From positions 57,304,420 to 57,368,419 of the forward strand of contig CP136062.1 in NCBI GenBank assembly GCA_032622095.1: DNA of 64,000 nucleotides, written 5' to 3'. The translations under genes and the position numbers were made by a program. This document shows, in pieces, positions 23,809-35,046 of this stretch. The notes under the pieces are model-generated. The model was not told the DNA's origin, made no database searches, and saw only the letters and a program-made list of their open reading frames with translations. The DNA is from Siphonodentalium dalli (taxonomy: Eukaryota > Mollusca > Scaphopoda > Gadilida > Siphonodentaliidae). The stretch's first letter is position 1. Each line of letters opens with the position of its first letter.

Positions 23809-23979
23809 CTGGGCAATCCGCCATCAAACATGTGACATTCCTGTGTACGGGTCCGTCACACAGCTTCCCACTGCCTGCAGGTTGAGGGTTGGAGCAGTTC
23901 CTGGTCTCATATTTCATTCCATGCCCACATGTGACACTGCACGTACTGCTCACCCAGTTAGACCAGCCACCATCTGTGA
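23809..23979 (-). CDS. TSP1 domain exon 2 of the secreted TSP1-repeat gene
   Basis: Symmetrical phase 1-1 exon of 171 bp with acceptor TCGTTGCAG and donor CCCAG|GTGAG on the minus strand. It encodes one full TSP1 repeat: DGGWSNWVSSTCSVTCGHG, then YETRNCSNPQP, GKLCDGP and CLMADCPG. CSVTCG is the classical TSP1 core, and the Trp, Arg and Cys ladder is intact. It sits between the exons at 25413 and 22625, with matching phases on both sides. Confidence 0.93.
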
Positions 23980-24357
23980 CTGCAACGACACACATGATAA
24001 TTGTTACCATCAGATAATGTATATCAAATAGCTGGCTCGAAGCATGATATTACTTAAAAATGACATTACCTTCAAACGGTCGTGGATTTCTAACTATATC
24101 ACATCACTTATTACCAACCCACAAACAAACGCCTTTCAAACAATCATAATTATACCTACGTTATGCCCATCGAATCATCCGTTGGTATGATATCGTATGA
24201 GGCGGTGGCAGATTTGCCCCTCATGTTATGTTCATACAAGTTGATGTCTTTGGTATCTGGTCTATTCTAATAACGGTATAAGAGACGCGGCTCTATCTAC
24301 TCTGCTCCTCACTATAAAGTCACCGAATTATAATCCACCTCAGTTGGTGCATCCCTT

Positions 24358-24507
24358 GTCCAGTATATAGGTAGTAATGGGTTTACAGTTGTTTGATTGT
24401 AATATTGTCCAGTATATTGGTAGTAATGGGATTACATTTGTTTGGTTGTAAGATTGTCCAGTATATTGGTAGTAATGGGTTTACAGTTGTTTGGTTGTGA
24501 TATTGTC
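24358..24507. repeat. Tandem repeat, three units of about 50 bp, in a TSP1-gene intron
   Basis: GTCCAGTATATTGGTAGTAA followed by TGGGTTTACAGTTGTTTG-like sequence, three nearly identical copies. Confidence 0.9.
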
Positions 24508-24889
24508 CAGAGCAATGTCACACCGTCCCGTAGGAGTAAAATACCAAAGTAAATCACAAGTATATATACCGGTATTTGGCTTCCTTGAATCACATACTAA
24601 AGTAAATCACGTTTACTTGTATTCTGGTTGCGTTTGCTGGTTTCTTAAAGTGACTTTCTGTATCTGACCAAGCATCCCAGATACCCCCATAATTGACATG
24701 TGATGCGTTTTTAGACTATTTTAATAAAGTGTGCCGTTTTGACTGCTAGTTGTTATTTTAACTCTACCGGAATCATGCGATAAGACAAGATCTAAAATAC
24801 CCATTATATATACACGCGGTGTTAGATCGCAAAATAAATAGGCTATACACAAAGTCGAAACAGCTGTTTTGATACACAAAACTTCTTCG

Positions 24890-25345
24890 AACGAGCTTGG
24901 ATGATTTTCATCCGAGTTTTGGGGTTATCAGCCAATATTTCAAGGTTATCAGCCGAGTTTAAAGGGTTATCAGCCGAGTTTTGAGGATTATTAGCCTATA
25001 CCGAAGGAATATCAACCGCTTTTATTTGGGTTGTGGAAAGTCGACCATATATCAGCAACGTTTGGAGAGTTATCAGCCAAGGATGGAATGTTGTCAACCG
25101 AGTTCGGGTGGTTATCGGCCGAGTTTTGTGAGGTTATCAGTCAGGTTTGGACGATTGGGGTTTGGGTGGTTACCAACCGAGTTTTTATTGTCATCTGCCG
25201 AGTTTGAGGGGTTAGCAGATGAGTTTTGAGGCTTGGGTGGTCACGAGCCGAATTTTGATGGATATAATGTTAGTTGTGTATGTGTCATCAGCCCATTGAT
25301 GAGCTATCGGGCGAGTTTAGAAGGGTATCCATCGAGATTGGACGG
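24890..25345. repeat. Minisatellite of about 25 bp (GGTTATCAGCCGAGTTTTG)
   Basis: More than fifteen degenerate units of GGTTATCAGCCGAGTTTTG-like sequence fill the intron left of exon 25413. Spacing varies between about 20 and 30 bp. Confidence 0.85.
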
Positions 25346-25412
25346 TTATCAGCCGAGTTAGATGCGATATTATCACACGATGTAGATAATAGGTTGTTCA
25401 TGTGAAAATTAC

Positions 25413-25577
25413 CTGGACAAGCAGCGTCTTGGCATAAGTCGATTTCTTTGTAGCTACCGATACATGCCTCCGTGGCGACATGCGGGTTAGTTGGGCATTC
25501 TCGAGTCCTTGTTAATATTCCCACGCCGCAAGTTACACTACATGGCCCTTCTTTCCATGCCAGCCACGCAGCACCAA
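25413..25577 (-). CDS. TSP1 domain exon 1 of the secreted TSP1-repeat gene
   Basis: Symmetrical phase 1-1 exon of 165 bp; minus-strand acceptor TATATCCACAG, donor CCAG|GTAATTT. The product is one TSP1 repeat: GAAWLAWKEGPCSVTCGVG, then RTRECPTNP, EACIG and CQDAACPG. All six cysteines are present. It is preceded by the signal-peptide exon (donor phase 1) and followed by the exon at 23809, giving one reading frame across the three introns tested. Confidence 0.93.
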
Positions 25578-25587
25578 CTGTGGATAT

Positions 25588-25830
25588 AACGTCAGTAAAT
25601 GTATACAACCGGGCTAATTGTATAAATGCACAAAATAAGTTCATATTGTCATTATTTGAAAATTCAAATACGCTCTTTATATATTCAGATCTGTAACTAA
25701 AGGGGTTAACGTCCGTAAATGTATACAACTGGGCTAATTTTATAAATGCACAAGATAAGCTCACATTGTCATTAATTGACAACTCAATTATGCTCTTTAT
25801 ATATTCAGATCTGTAACTAAAGGGGTTGAC
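25588..25830. repeat. Tandem duplication of about 120 bp in TSP1-gene intron 1
   Basis: Two copies, 25588-25707 and 25708-25830, share AAATGTATACAAC.GGGCTAA, TTGTCATTA and CAGATCTGTAACTAAAGGGG. They start right next to the exon acceptor. Confidence 0.9.
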
Positions 25831-26343
25831 AGGAAAATAGCTCTAACCCATGGCTTTGTCGACTCCGATATGATGGCGAATGGGTATACATTTAATAGTT
25901 GATGATTTAATTTCGTTAAACCTGTATACGTACATTCTGACAACATTTCAATGTTAACTTTCAGATCGATGCATGACCATTTCGGTCATAAATTAGAATT
26001 AGTCCACGAATGCACGTTGAAACAAATGACTCATACTGAGTCAGTATTTCCATAAATTTGATATATCTCTTTTATCGACGAATTACAATGGACGTGACAA
26101 CGAAATTGACAACAATATGTCTGTTTGATATGTTCATAAGCTGGTGATAATGTGTTGTCTGTTTATTCTAGTTCCAGCAAAACAAACTTCAGCATCACAA
26201 TGCCACTGATAGTGTTAACCATTCTAGAGTAAATGGATTATTCCAGTCAGTATAAAAGTGTGCAATAGAACGGTCTATTATTCACTAGGTGCGATGTTCG
26301 GATAATACAAACAGACCGTCAACAGAAAACATATATAATAGCA

Positions 26344-26461
26344 TGGTTCATATTCATTGGTGGGAAATGTTGAGATAGTAAGTTCAGCAAACGACTGTAT
26401 GGTCGTTTGTTAAATTTATTATCTGAACATTTCCTAAGGGATCTACTAGCCAATGAGTATT
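26344..26461. repeat. MITE with ATTCATTGGTGGGAAATGTT ends
   Basis: TATTCATTGGTGGGAAATGT at the left and CTAGCCAATGAGTA at the right are inverted, with an inner stem AGCAAACGAC/GTCGTTTGTT. Related pieces occur at 27597-27680 and 43110-43145. Confidence 0.72.
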
Positions 26462-26632
26462 TAGTATAGAAAGGATAAATACGACTTTATGAAGCACACG
26501 CCTGTGACTTGGTGAAGACGGTCACCGTGGTCATGTTGCTTCTTTACAATACGTTCCATTAACTTGTCCATCATGTTTGTGTTATCAGTGTGTTATTGTA
26601 CAAAATGAAAGCAATCAATCAATTATACTTAC

Positions 26633-26777
26633 ATCCCGCTCTAACGTTTGTCTTATCCAGATCCTCGTTATAAACAGTGTCTCCTCCATCAGATGAAGCA
26701 CGTGACTGCTGTGGATTGTTCATCAAATCGCCGGCTGATGTGGCCACAAAGCAGATCAACAATATGACTCCAAACAT
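26633..26777 (-). CDS. Signal-peptide exon of the secreted TSP1-repeat gene
   Basis: First coding exon, minus strand. The ATG at 26775-26777 opens MFGVILLICFVATSAGDLMN: a start, a hydrophobic core and an AxA/SAG-type cleavage region, typical of a secretory signal peptide. A polar, acidic propeptide-like stretch follows (SSDGGDTVYNEDLDKTN). The exon ends RAG plus one base at the donor T|GTAAGTATA, phase 1, which joins the TSP1 exon at 25577 as RAGFGAAW. The start is chosen because it is the ATG directly ahead of the hydrophobic core. The gene therefore encodes a signal peptide plus at least three TSP1 repeats, a small secreted extracellular protein. No TATA box is obvious. A minisatellite begins about 170 bp upstream. 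Confidence 0.88.
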
Positions 26778-26946
26778 TCTGACTCGGTAATGGATTCTGT
26801 TGATGTAAACCTCAGTGGCATTAGCTTTGGTGTGTTGTCACGCCAAAGACAACTATTTGTGGTTGGGGTTTCCATGGCAACCATAGATCAGACCGATCGA
26901 AATAGCAATCTAGTTTAGGGTGGATTCGCAGTAATTTTACACAACC

Positions 26947-27590
26947 ATTGTTAACCCCTTATATTAGTTACTATTTATTAATTGAGGAGTAGTTCATTGT
27001 TAACCCCTTATATCAGTTAGTATTTATTAATTGATGAGTAGTTCATTGTTAACCCCTTATATTGGTTACTATTTATTCATTTATGAGTAGTTCATTGTTA
27101 ACCCCTTATATTAGTTACTATTTATTTATTGTTAACCCCTTATATTAGTTACTATTTATTCATTGTTGACCCCTTATGCTAGTTACTATTTATTAATGGA
27201 GGAGTAGTTCATTGTTAACCCCTTATATCAGTTAATATTTATTAATTGATGAGTAGTTCATTGTTAACCCCTTATATTACTTACTATTTATTCATTGATG
27301 AGTAGTTCATTGTTAACCCCTTATATTAGTCACTATTTATTTATTGTTAAACCCTTATATTAGTTACTATTTATTCATTGTTAACCCATTATATTAGTTG
27401 CTATTTATCATTGTTAACCCCTTATATTAGTTACTATTTATTCATTGTTAACCCCTTATATTAGTTACTATTTATCCACTGATGAGTAGTTCATTGTTAA
27501 CCCCTTATATTAGTTACTATTTATTCATTGAGGACTAGTTCTTTGTTGTCCCCTTATTTTAGTTACTATTTATTCATTGAGGAGTAGTTC
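26947..27590. repeat. Minisatellite upstream of the TSP1 gene
   Basis: About fourteen units of ATTGTTAACCCCTTATATTAGTTACTATTTATTCATTGATGAGTAGTTC-type sequence. Long units of about 50 bp alternate with short units of about 33 bp that lack the GATGAGTAGTTC part. Confidence 0.92.
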
Positions 27591-27596
27591 TCGTAG

Positions 27597-27680
27597 AAAA
27601 TGTTCAGATAATAAGTTCAACAAACGATCATATGCCGTTTATTTCTTTTGTTGAACATATTATTTAAACATTTCTGAGCC
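27597..27680. repeat. Hairpin related to the 26344 MITE
   Basis: AAATGTTCAGATAATAAGTT and AACATATTATTTAAACATTT pair around CAACAAACG/TTTTGTTG. It directly abuts the minisatellite. Confidence 0.7.
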
Positions 27681-27689
27681 ATGAATATA

Positions 27690-29760
27690 AATCCTTCAGT
27701 ATGTGCATTATCTGTCGTTTACTTTTATTTCCTGAACACCCCCCCCCCCCCCCCAAATGAATAATAGACAATTGAAATGTATACTGTTATAACTGATGGG
27801 ACAATCCATCTATAGCAAAAACAAGTTAAACGTTTTTGAGATATATATAAGCGTTGCAAACGAACACTTCGTGTGTTAGATCAGGACATGAATTTCTACT
27901 CTGGCAATGCCGTAGAGATCATTGTACACCTGTTAAAAAACCTGGAAAATGTTTGACGTTCTGAGAGGGAACTTTATAACATTAAAAAAACAACCGATAT
28001 AATATAATTATTTGTTAAAACCTGTTCCTCGATAATGTATTTCACAGTAGGCGAATGTTCCAGTCGAGATTCATGATTTATGTTATTTCTGTGAGACGAA
28101 ATCGGCTCACAAAAGTCACCCAAATTATGAAATCTCGAGCTGGGACCTTCGTCTACTGTGAAATTCATTATTAAGGAACACTGATTAACAATCAATATAA
28201 TAGCTACGTTGTGTGTTCAATGTTATAAACGGTCCCCGTCAGAACTTCAAAAAAATGTCCGGGTTTTAACTGGTGGAACATGATATCTATACGGGCGTAG
28301 TCAGAATGTAGAATGCAAGAAAGCATGCCCCCATACTTACCACCCTGGAATGACACCATGACCAAGCAGTCTGAGTTAGTTATTTCATCACAACCCGCAG
28401 CCAAATTTAAATTGTTCTTAAATCATCTGCCTTCGCGGTTGTTATGTGATTGTTTTGCTTTCGAGTTACTTTCATTGATGTCCATAGCAATTTCAATATC
28501 AGAATAATTACTTGGAGCATATAAACTTTTTGTTGCGAAGAAGAATGTATGCTTCAAGTAATTATTCTTATAACTAAACTGTTATAAGGATCATTGAATT
28601 GAGCTCTAAGGGTACGTTCATACACTGGCACATGGAAAAACTGCTTTTCTGACCCGAGAGACACCCACCCACCATCTAACGTGCCTGGAAAAAAAAATCC
28701 GATCCCCCCCTGCGTGGTTTGGTATAAATTCAGGAGTCGTATATTTTTCGCTCTGTTCTAAATCACGCACCGATGGGTGCGCGAAAAATAATATATATAT
28801 TGCGCGAATTTAAAAACAAGTAAGGTATGCAAGAATAGATACGGATATTTCAACATGCCTAATGATTGTTATGCTCGTATGTAAAACGGCTCGGCTCCCT
28901 AATCAACACTGACTCAGCCAGAGACGTCTCCATTGGGGGTGTCCAACATGAAGTTTCAAACTGTATCCACTCGAAGCGGACAACATTGCCAAGTGCGGGA
29001 AATTATATTTTCACACGTCCACCCACCACCCGCCCCTCCTTGGTTTGGAAGTTTATAAATGGTATCCCATGTTCACCAGCTCTTGGCAATTTTGAAATGT
29101 CCATCTCACGGCCATTTCAGTCTAAAAACAATTCATCAAAATTAGGAACAACATGGACTTTCGGTCTAGAACAGCAGTTTTCATACCTGATACTTGTTGA
29201 AACAGTTTTCTTTTAAAAAGTAACCAAACATTCTGTATGGTTAAATTTCCTATTGGCATTTTTGTTTTTTATCAATGTTGGTGCCATGACCCCGCCCTAA
29301 TTCAAAGGGTACAACGTTTGACATCTTCAAACCACACCAGTAGATTCCTCGTATCATGTAAATACGTAATATAAATTTATAGGAAAATTCGTAACCAACA
29401 CGGTTGTATAAAATCTTATGTCCCTATAGCTCCCCATCCCCCAGGGCCGGGAACTTACGTCATAGATTGCTCGAAAATGTCAGCAAGATGTCTCACATCG
29501 AACTCGCCGTGTTTGCACCTAAATAAATAAATAACTCACCAAAAATATAGAACATGTATCAGTGTTTAGCTTATACTGTGAATGCCGCGACTGATTCTCG
29601 TCCCCATACAAGTATGACAGTTGAGATGATATAAGTGTTCAGTGTCAGTTGCTATCCCTGATCAAAACGACACAAATATGGCGTTTTTAAACCACACGAT
29701 TATATTCGGCGTATCATGGAGAATATATGTATCACGTTGGTGGAAATCGGCACTAAAAAT
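27690..29760. other. Gene-free stretch with a 158-bp hairpin
   Basis: 28023-28180 is a fold-back repeat (TGTTCCTCGATAATG / CATTATTAAGGAACA; inner pairs TTTCACAGTAG / CTACTGTGAAA). A poly-C run lies at 27739-27754. Nothing coding is recognised. Confidence 0.6.
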
Positions 29761-29766
29761 ATTTAT

Positions 29767-30237
29767 CAGAGAAAACCTTGTATCCTGGAATTATTTCGCC
29801 CCCCCTCCCCAGCCAGGCTGGATTATCAAACTATCAGAGAAAACCTTGTATCCTGGAATTATTTCGCCCCCCCCCCACCAGCCAGGCTGGATTATCAAAC
29901 TATCAGAGAAAACCGTGTATCCTGGAATTATTTCGCCCCATCCCCAGCCAGGCTGGATTATCAAACTATCAGAGAAAACCTTGTATCCTGGAATTATTTC
30001 GCCCCCTTCCCCAGCCAGGCTGGATTATCAGAAACCTTGTATCCTGGAATTATTTCGACACCCCCCCCCCCCCCCACCAGCCAGGCTGGATTATCAAACT
30101 ATCAGAGAAAACCTTCTATCCTGGAATTATTTCGCCCCCCTCCCCAGCCAGGCTGGATTATCAAATTATCAGAGAAAACCGTATATCCTGGAATGATTTC
30201 GCCCCTCCCAACCAAGCTGGATTATCAAACTATCTGA
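29767..30237. repeat. Minisatellite of about 67 bp, seven units
   Basis: Units of CAGAGAAAACCTTGTATCC, TGGAATTATTTCGCCCC, a C-rich spacer and CCAGCCAGGCTGGATTATCA. One unit is shortened near 30027. All three forward frames stay open across it, so the apparent reading frames are a repeat artefact. Confidence 0.93.
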
Positions 30238-30430
30238 GCCAATCCAACCTGATTTAGGTCTGAAATGTCCAATTAATGTTGTGTGAGGCATTGAATTTCC
30301 AACTATTGAACATTTTCGCGAATGTAAACTCCCCCCTGTCACCACGCACCTGGACCACGTTCGTTTGCGCTATTATTTTTTATCACTTAATACAGTGCAG
30401 TTCAGCGATACAGACCACTTTGGGTACAAT

Positions 30431-30873
30431 CAGGGACGTAACGACCGGGGGATTGGGTGGGGGTGTTGACAAACATTATTTGGAAATTTAACACCAACAG
30501 TAGGTTGAAATTGTTCTTGTATGTATATAGTCCAACTAGTAATTAGAGAGTTTTATTGTTTTTAGGCCAACAGTTACATATTTTCCTACATTTTATCAAA
30601 TTGTTTGACTGAAATGTCCATCAGTTGGAAAGATTCAAAACCTGGTGGGTATCAAGTTGGACTGAGACCAGTCTAGATGCTGAGATTTTACAATTGTCAG
30701 GTTTGAAATGTCCATCACACGGGTGCCCAGTCAAAAGTGGCTAATCAATAACAAAAATACGAGTTATGAAATTCAAAGCCAGTGCGTTTAGCCTGCTTCA
30801 AGGGGGTTCATTTCTGGTAATTCCTATGTGGACACCCCGCCCCAAACGGAGACCCTCTATAGCCACGTCCCTG
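30431..30873. mobile_element. hAT-like MITE relative with CAGGGACGT ends
   Basis: Starts CAGGGACGTAACGACC and ends with the complement of CAGGGACGTGGCTATAGAGG, which closely matches the ends of the element at 32415. The interior shares the CATCAGTTGGAAA and AGTCTAGATGCT blocks with it. The flanks (GGTACAAT, GAACAGGA) show no clear target duplication. Confidence 0.65.
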
Positions 30874-31079
30874 GAACAGGAGAACAAGTAAAGACTCACC
30901 TTCTCAAATAGAAATGAAAACTCGACTACTTTCGAAAGTGTCCAGAACGAAATATAACGCTCGGACGAATGGCGGTTGAATTTATATGAATTGATAATAA
31001 AGATAACACATATTAATAGCGTTCGACAAACATTGACCCACGTTTTGAATGACAACGATCACGCTATATACAGGTCTTA

Positions 31080-31500
31080 GTGAGGTCTACCATGGCATGT
31101 TGGTGATGTCATGATTCTCATTGTTTGTGACGTGTCTAAGAGACTATGTTTGTATTCAAACGAATTCCTTATAACAATTGGGGCATGTTGGTGATGTCAT
31201 GGTTCACATTGTTTGTGCCGTATCTAAGAGACTATATTTGTATTCAAACGAATTCCTTACATCGATGTTAAAGATGCACAAAGCATTCTAAATAGCGTTC
31301 GATGGACATCAACCCACGTTTTGACAATTATCACGCTATATACAGGTCTACCATGGTATGTTGGTGATGTCATGGTTCGCATTATTTGTGACGTATCTAA
31401 GACACTATGTTTGTATTCAAACGAATTCCTTATAACAATTGGGGCATGTTGGTGATATCATGATCCACATTGTTTGTGGTGTATCCAAGGTACTATATTT
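31080..31500. repeat. Degenerate tandem repeats (GCATGTTGGTGATGTCATG)
   Basis: Four copies of GGCATGTTGGTGATGTCATG leading to TTTGTATTCAAACGAATTCC, in a pattern of short (about 115 bp) units within a longer period of about 260 bp. Confidence 0.85.
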
Positions 31501-31954
31501 GCATTCAAACGAATTTCTTACATCGATGTTAAAGATGCACAAGGAATTCGAAGTGGGTTCATGCGATACATAAACATTCTGCAAAACAACTGTCATCAAC
31601 AAATTATATGGGAATACATTTACTTTGTTTCTACAATTAAAGACATATTATGTTCTTGTTCGGGTGCGTGAAATTGATAAGTTAGTATTCATGTGCTATA
31701 TCAACTGGAGGAGTGTAGCATTCCACTAACATCTCCGAAAATCGCAAGCAAATCGGCCGTACCACTCCATAGAAATCAGTGTCTGAACTCTGCTAAATTG
31801 TAAATATTTACTCATCGAATCTGGACGCTTCTATCGGCGATAAACTAAGGGAAATGATTTCGCAATCGGCGGTCATTGCATTTAATTAATATATATGAAT
31901 GACGGTGTGTGTTGTCAAGGTAGATATAGTATTTGTAAAAATAACCACTTTGAA

Positions 31955-32076
31955 CAAGAGTATTCTCTATTTCTATCTGATTACCCTACCGGAGTGTTTC
32001 ACATCACTTTAAACAAGAGTATTCTCTATTTCTATCTGATTACCCTACCGGAGTGTTTCACATCACTTTAATAAAT
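31955..32076. repeat. Tandem duplication of about 60 bp
   Basis: Two near-identical copies of GAGTATTCTCTATTTCTATC plus ACCCTACCGGAGTGTTTCAC. A diverged third copy lies at 54575-54645, just before segmental duplication copy 2. Confidence 0.88.
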
Positions 32077-32414
32077 CTTCGGCAATGAGACTTCGCATTA
32101 TATCAAAAACGTTGTTATGTGTATAGTATATTAGTGTTACTGTAGTATTACTGATAAAAGTCCAATTAGTCCAATAAGATCGCAAAGTTTTGTGAGGCCA
32201 TTTCACCTTGCATCACTTACGACCATACGATATTTACGGTTTTTTTTTCTTCAAGGCAATAAATTGAAGTTTATCGCGAAATTGGTTCCCACACGTTGCA
32301 TAAATAATATCTAGGAGAGACCTTCACATGCTGTGAAACCCTCTGCTGGTGATATCGAGGAGAAACCTTCACCTGGTGTGAAATACCATGTACATAATTA
32401 AAGTCATGTGAAAC

Positions 32415-33583
32415 CAGGGATGTGGCTAGAGGGGGGTGTGGGGGGGTGTCTCACCCCCCCAGCAGAGAGCTATATTTTCAATAGTTGGAAATTTCATACC
32501 TGCCACAACGAAATTTCACACCAGCAATAGGTTGAAAATGTTCTTGTAGTTTGATTATAAAACAATTTATTGGGGGAATTTATTGTTTTTCGACCAATAA
32601 TTGCCTATGTTCCTATTTTTTGTCAAAATGTTTGACAGAAATGGACATCAGTTGGAAATTTTCCAACCTTAGGGGGGTGACAGGTTGGAAATTTCCAACA
32701 CTTGGAAAGCTTGTGTCCTGGTCCCTCCCCCGTGGCCAGTCAAAAACTTCTAGTTAATTTAAGAAAACAATATTGTCATACAATTGGTCAACATTGTCAT
32801 TGGAATTGTCATCAGTTGGAAATTTTCCAAACTAAGTGGGGGTGTAGGGTTTGAAATTTCCAACAGTAGGAAGGCTTGAGGCTAGTCTAGATGTTAGGAT
32901 TTTGCGATTTTCTTGTTCAGATTTCAAAATTTTCGCACACCGGGCCGAACCATGGTCGGCCCGGTGTGTCATTGCCCAATCCACATGGCCAATACAAAAC
33001 TGCTAATTAGTTTAGCAAAACAATATTTTACTACATTTGGTCAAACTTGTAGACATAAATGGTCATCAGTTGAAGAATTTTCCAACCTGAGGGGGAGCAT
33101 GAACTTTGAAATTTCCAACACTAGGAAAGCTTCAGTTGAGGCCAGTCTAGATGCTAGGATTTGCGATTTTCTTGTATATAGTTTTCAAAATTTTCTCACA
33201 CCGGGCCAAACAACCATGGTCGGCCCGGTGTTTCCTGGTCTGTTGTCGGTAGCTGTGTGCATTTGTCTGGAATTAGATCACTAGTTGTTTTTTTTGAGGC
33301 AATTTTCAGGTTAAAATATCTTAATGTTTTCATACTGGGAAAATAGAAGCATGGCTTTATATAGGAAATTAGGCCTGAGCATGATGTACAAGGGGGGGGG
33401 TGCAAATGGAATTATGCAAACAAACAGTTGTTGGTGTGTTTTCGACTCAAGGGGGGGGGGGTGCAAGTGGAATTATGCAAAAAGTTGTGTTGGTGTGATT
33501 CCGACTCAAGGGGGAGGGGGGGTGCAGTTGGAAATTCCCAAGGTGGACACCCTCCCAGCGGAGACCCTCTAGCCACATCCCTG
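32415..33583. mobile_element. hAT-superfamily non-autonomous element with perfect 8-bp target duplication
   Basis: Termini CAGGGATGTGGCTAGAGGG and its complement at the right end. TGTGAAAC is duplicated flush on both sides (32407-32414 and 33584-33591), the length and terminal CAG typical of hAT elements. The 1169-bp interior has no transposase. It contains a duplicated block of about 262 bp, each ending in a CCATGG-centred palindrome (32936-32968 and 33197-33231), and a G-run repeat at 33385-33535. A related, more decayed element lies at 30431-30873. Confidence 0.9.
33385..33535. repeat. Tandem repeat with poly-G runs
   Basis: Two and a half units of about 65 bp: poly-G, TGCAAGTGGAATTATGCAAA, GTTGTGTTGGTGTG. 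It lies inside the hAT element. Confidence 0.85.
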
Positions 33584-33759
33584 TGTGAAACACACCGCTA
33601 ATTACGAAGAGAGACCTTCACCTGGTGTGAAATACAATGTACATAATTAAAGTCATGTGAAACACTCCGCTAATTACGAAGAGAGACCTTCATCTGCTGT
33701 GAACTGCAATGTACATAATTAAAGTCATGTGAAACACTCCACTGGAGTGTTCAGGGCGG

Positions 33760-35040
33760 AATAATAAAGAATTATTGCAACTTTGATATCAACATATGCA
33801 GATATATATGCAGCGTCATTGTCATAAAGCAAATACATGCAGTGACTAGTGTTGGTGGCATCATTGTCGTGATGTTTAAGATCTGTTCATAAAATCGCAA
33901 ATTTGCCAGGCAATTCGATACAGAAAGCTACAATGTGCCAAAAACCGAATTCGAAAATCAATGTATCATATATTCCACCGAACAATTTGGCGTCGTACAT
34001 GCATGTGGTTATCGCGGGTAAAGCGGACTTGCATGATACCGGGCGGGTGGTGATTTAGTGTCTATCACCTCACACAACCCCATGTTCTAGATAATAATCA
34101 CATTATTGGTCAATGTCATGCCTGAAACAAGATTATTTCAAACTTTTCGACCGCAATTGAGACTGACATGGTTGCGATTGTTCAATTTTACAGTCAAAAT
34201 TAGGCGAAATCTATGTGGATTCCAAGAGTAAAATATTTACCTACATATTCAACCAAGTTTCGCAAGAAATGGTCATGTCGAACTCTTTTAAGTGAGATTT
34301 TGGTCAATGATCCATCTATGCAGAATAACAAGAGTTGTAACAAAATGTTTAAATAATAGAAATATACCCTGTGTTAACAAGTACAGAAAGTCGTAATAGG
34401 ACAAGTCAGTCACTTATAAGCAACAAGTGTGTATAATAACGTGACCTGTGACGTTAGAGTTACAGTCGCTAGAGGCGTAATATCTCTAATGTCTCATCGC
34501 CGGTCTCGATCTATTGGAAAATAACGGTTCTATGTTCTAAATCGGATTAGAGTTATTACATCTTTGTACAGAGATGTGCGTATTTTAGAATATATCGACC
34601 ATAACTTGAGACAAAACGACATTGATTTAAACATGACCTACGATTACTGAGACACAGAGATCGAAAGTCGACACAGGTGAATTTTCACTCATCACACGAG
34701 GTCCCACAGCACAACATAAAGTAATGGACGATACCCGCGAACTGACTTTTCACATTGTCCCTACTCAACTAAAATGAATGGGCGATACCATGGCGGTTCA
34801 TCAGCATACGAGAGACAATTCAAACTCGATCACCGAAGACTAAGATATAGAGCTCAGAAGTTCAGACGGACGGACGGAAACCATTTTCTATATCATTGTA
34901 AACTGGTAAAGAAATATAAAAGGGCATATATATACATTATCATGTAAGTTATGGAACCCTCTATGCCGGAGGTGTCCGTCAATATTCACAAGCCTGATTG
35001 CATAACTAACACCATTATTAACATGATAATACGGGCCCCG
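33760..35040. other. Gene-free stretch
   Basis: AT-rich sequence between the repeats and the endonuclease fragment. No coding or structured RNA signal is recognised. Confidence 0.5.
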
Positions 35041-35046
35041 TTCTAG

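Larger units (their letters stand above)
32320..33750. repeat. CTTCACCTGGTGTGAAA repeats split by a transposon
   Basis: Tandem units of about 65-75 bp (ACCTTCACCTGGTGTGAAAT, GTACATAATTAAAGTCATGT) occur at 32320-32414 and resume at 33584-33750. The hAT element at 32415-33583 interrupts them. Confidence 0.85.

Noticed and set aside
28866-29216. 116-residue plus-strand frame
   Set aside because: It has no recognisable domain, and its sequence contains GAAATGTCCATC-type fragments seen in the hAT-like repeats.
29642-30257. Proline-rich proteins in three frames
   Set aside because: All lie on the 67-bp minisatellite and share its period; a repeat artefact.
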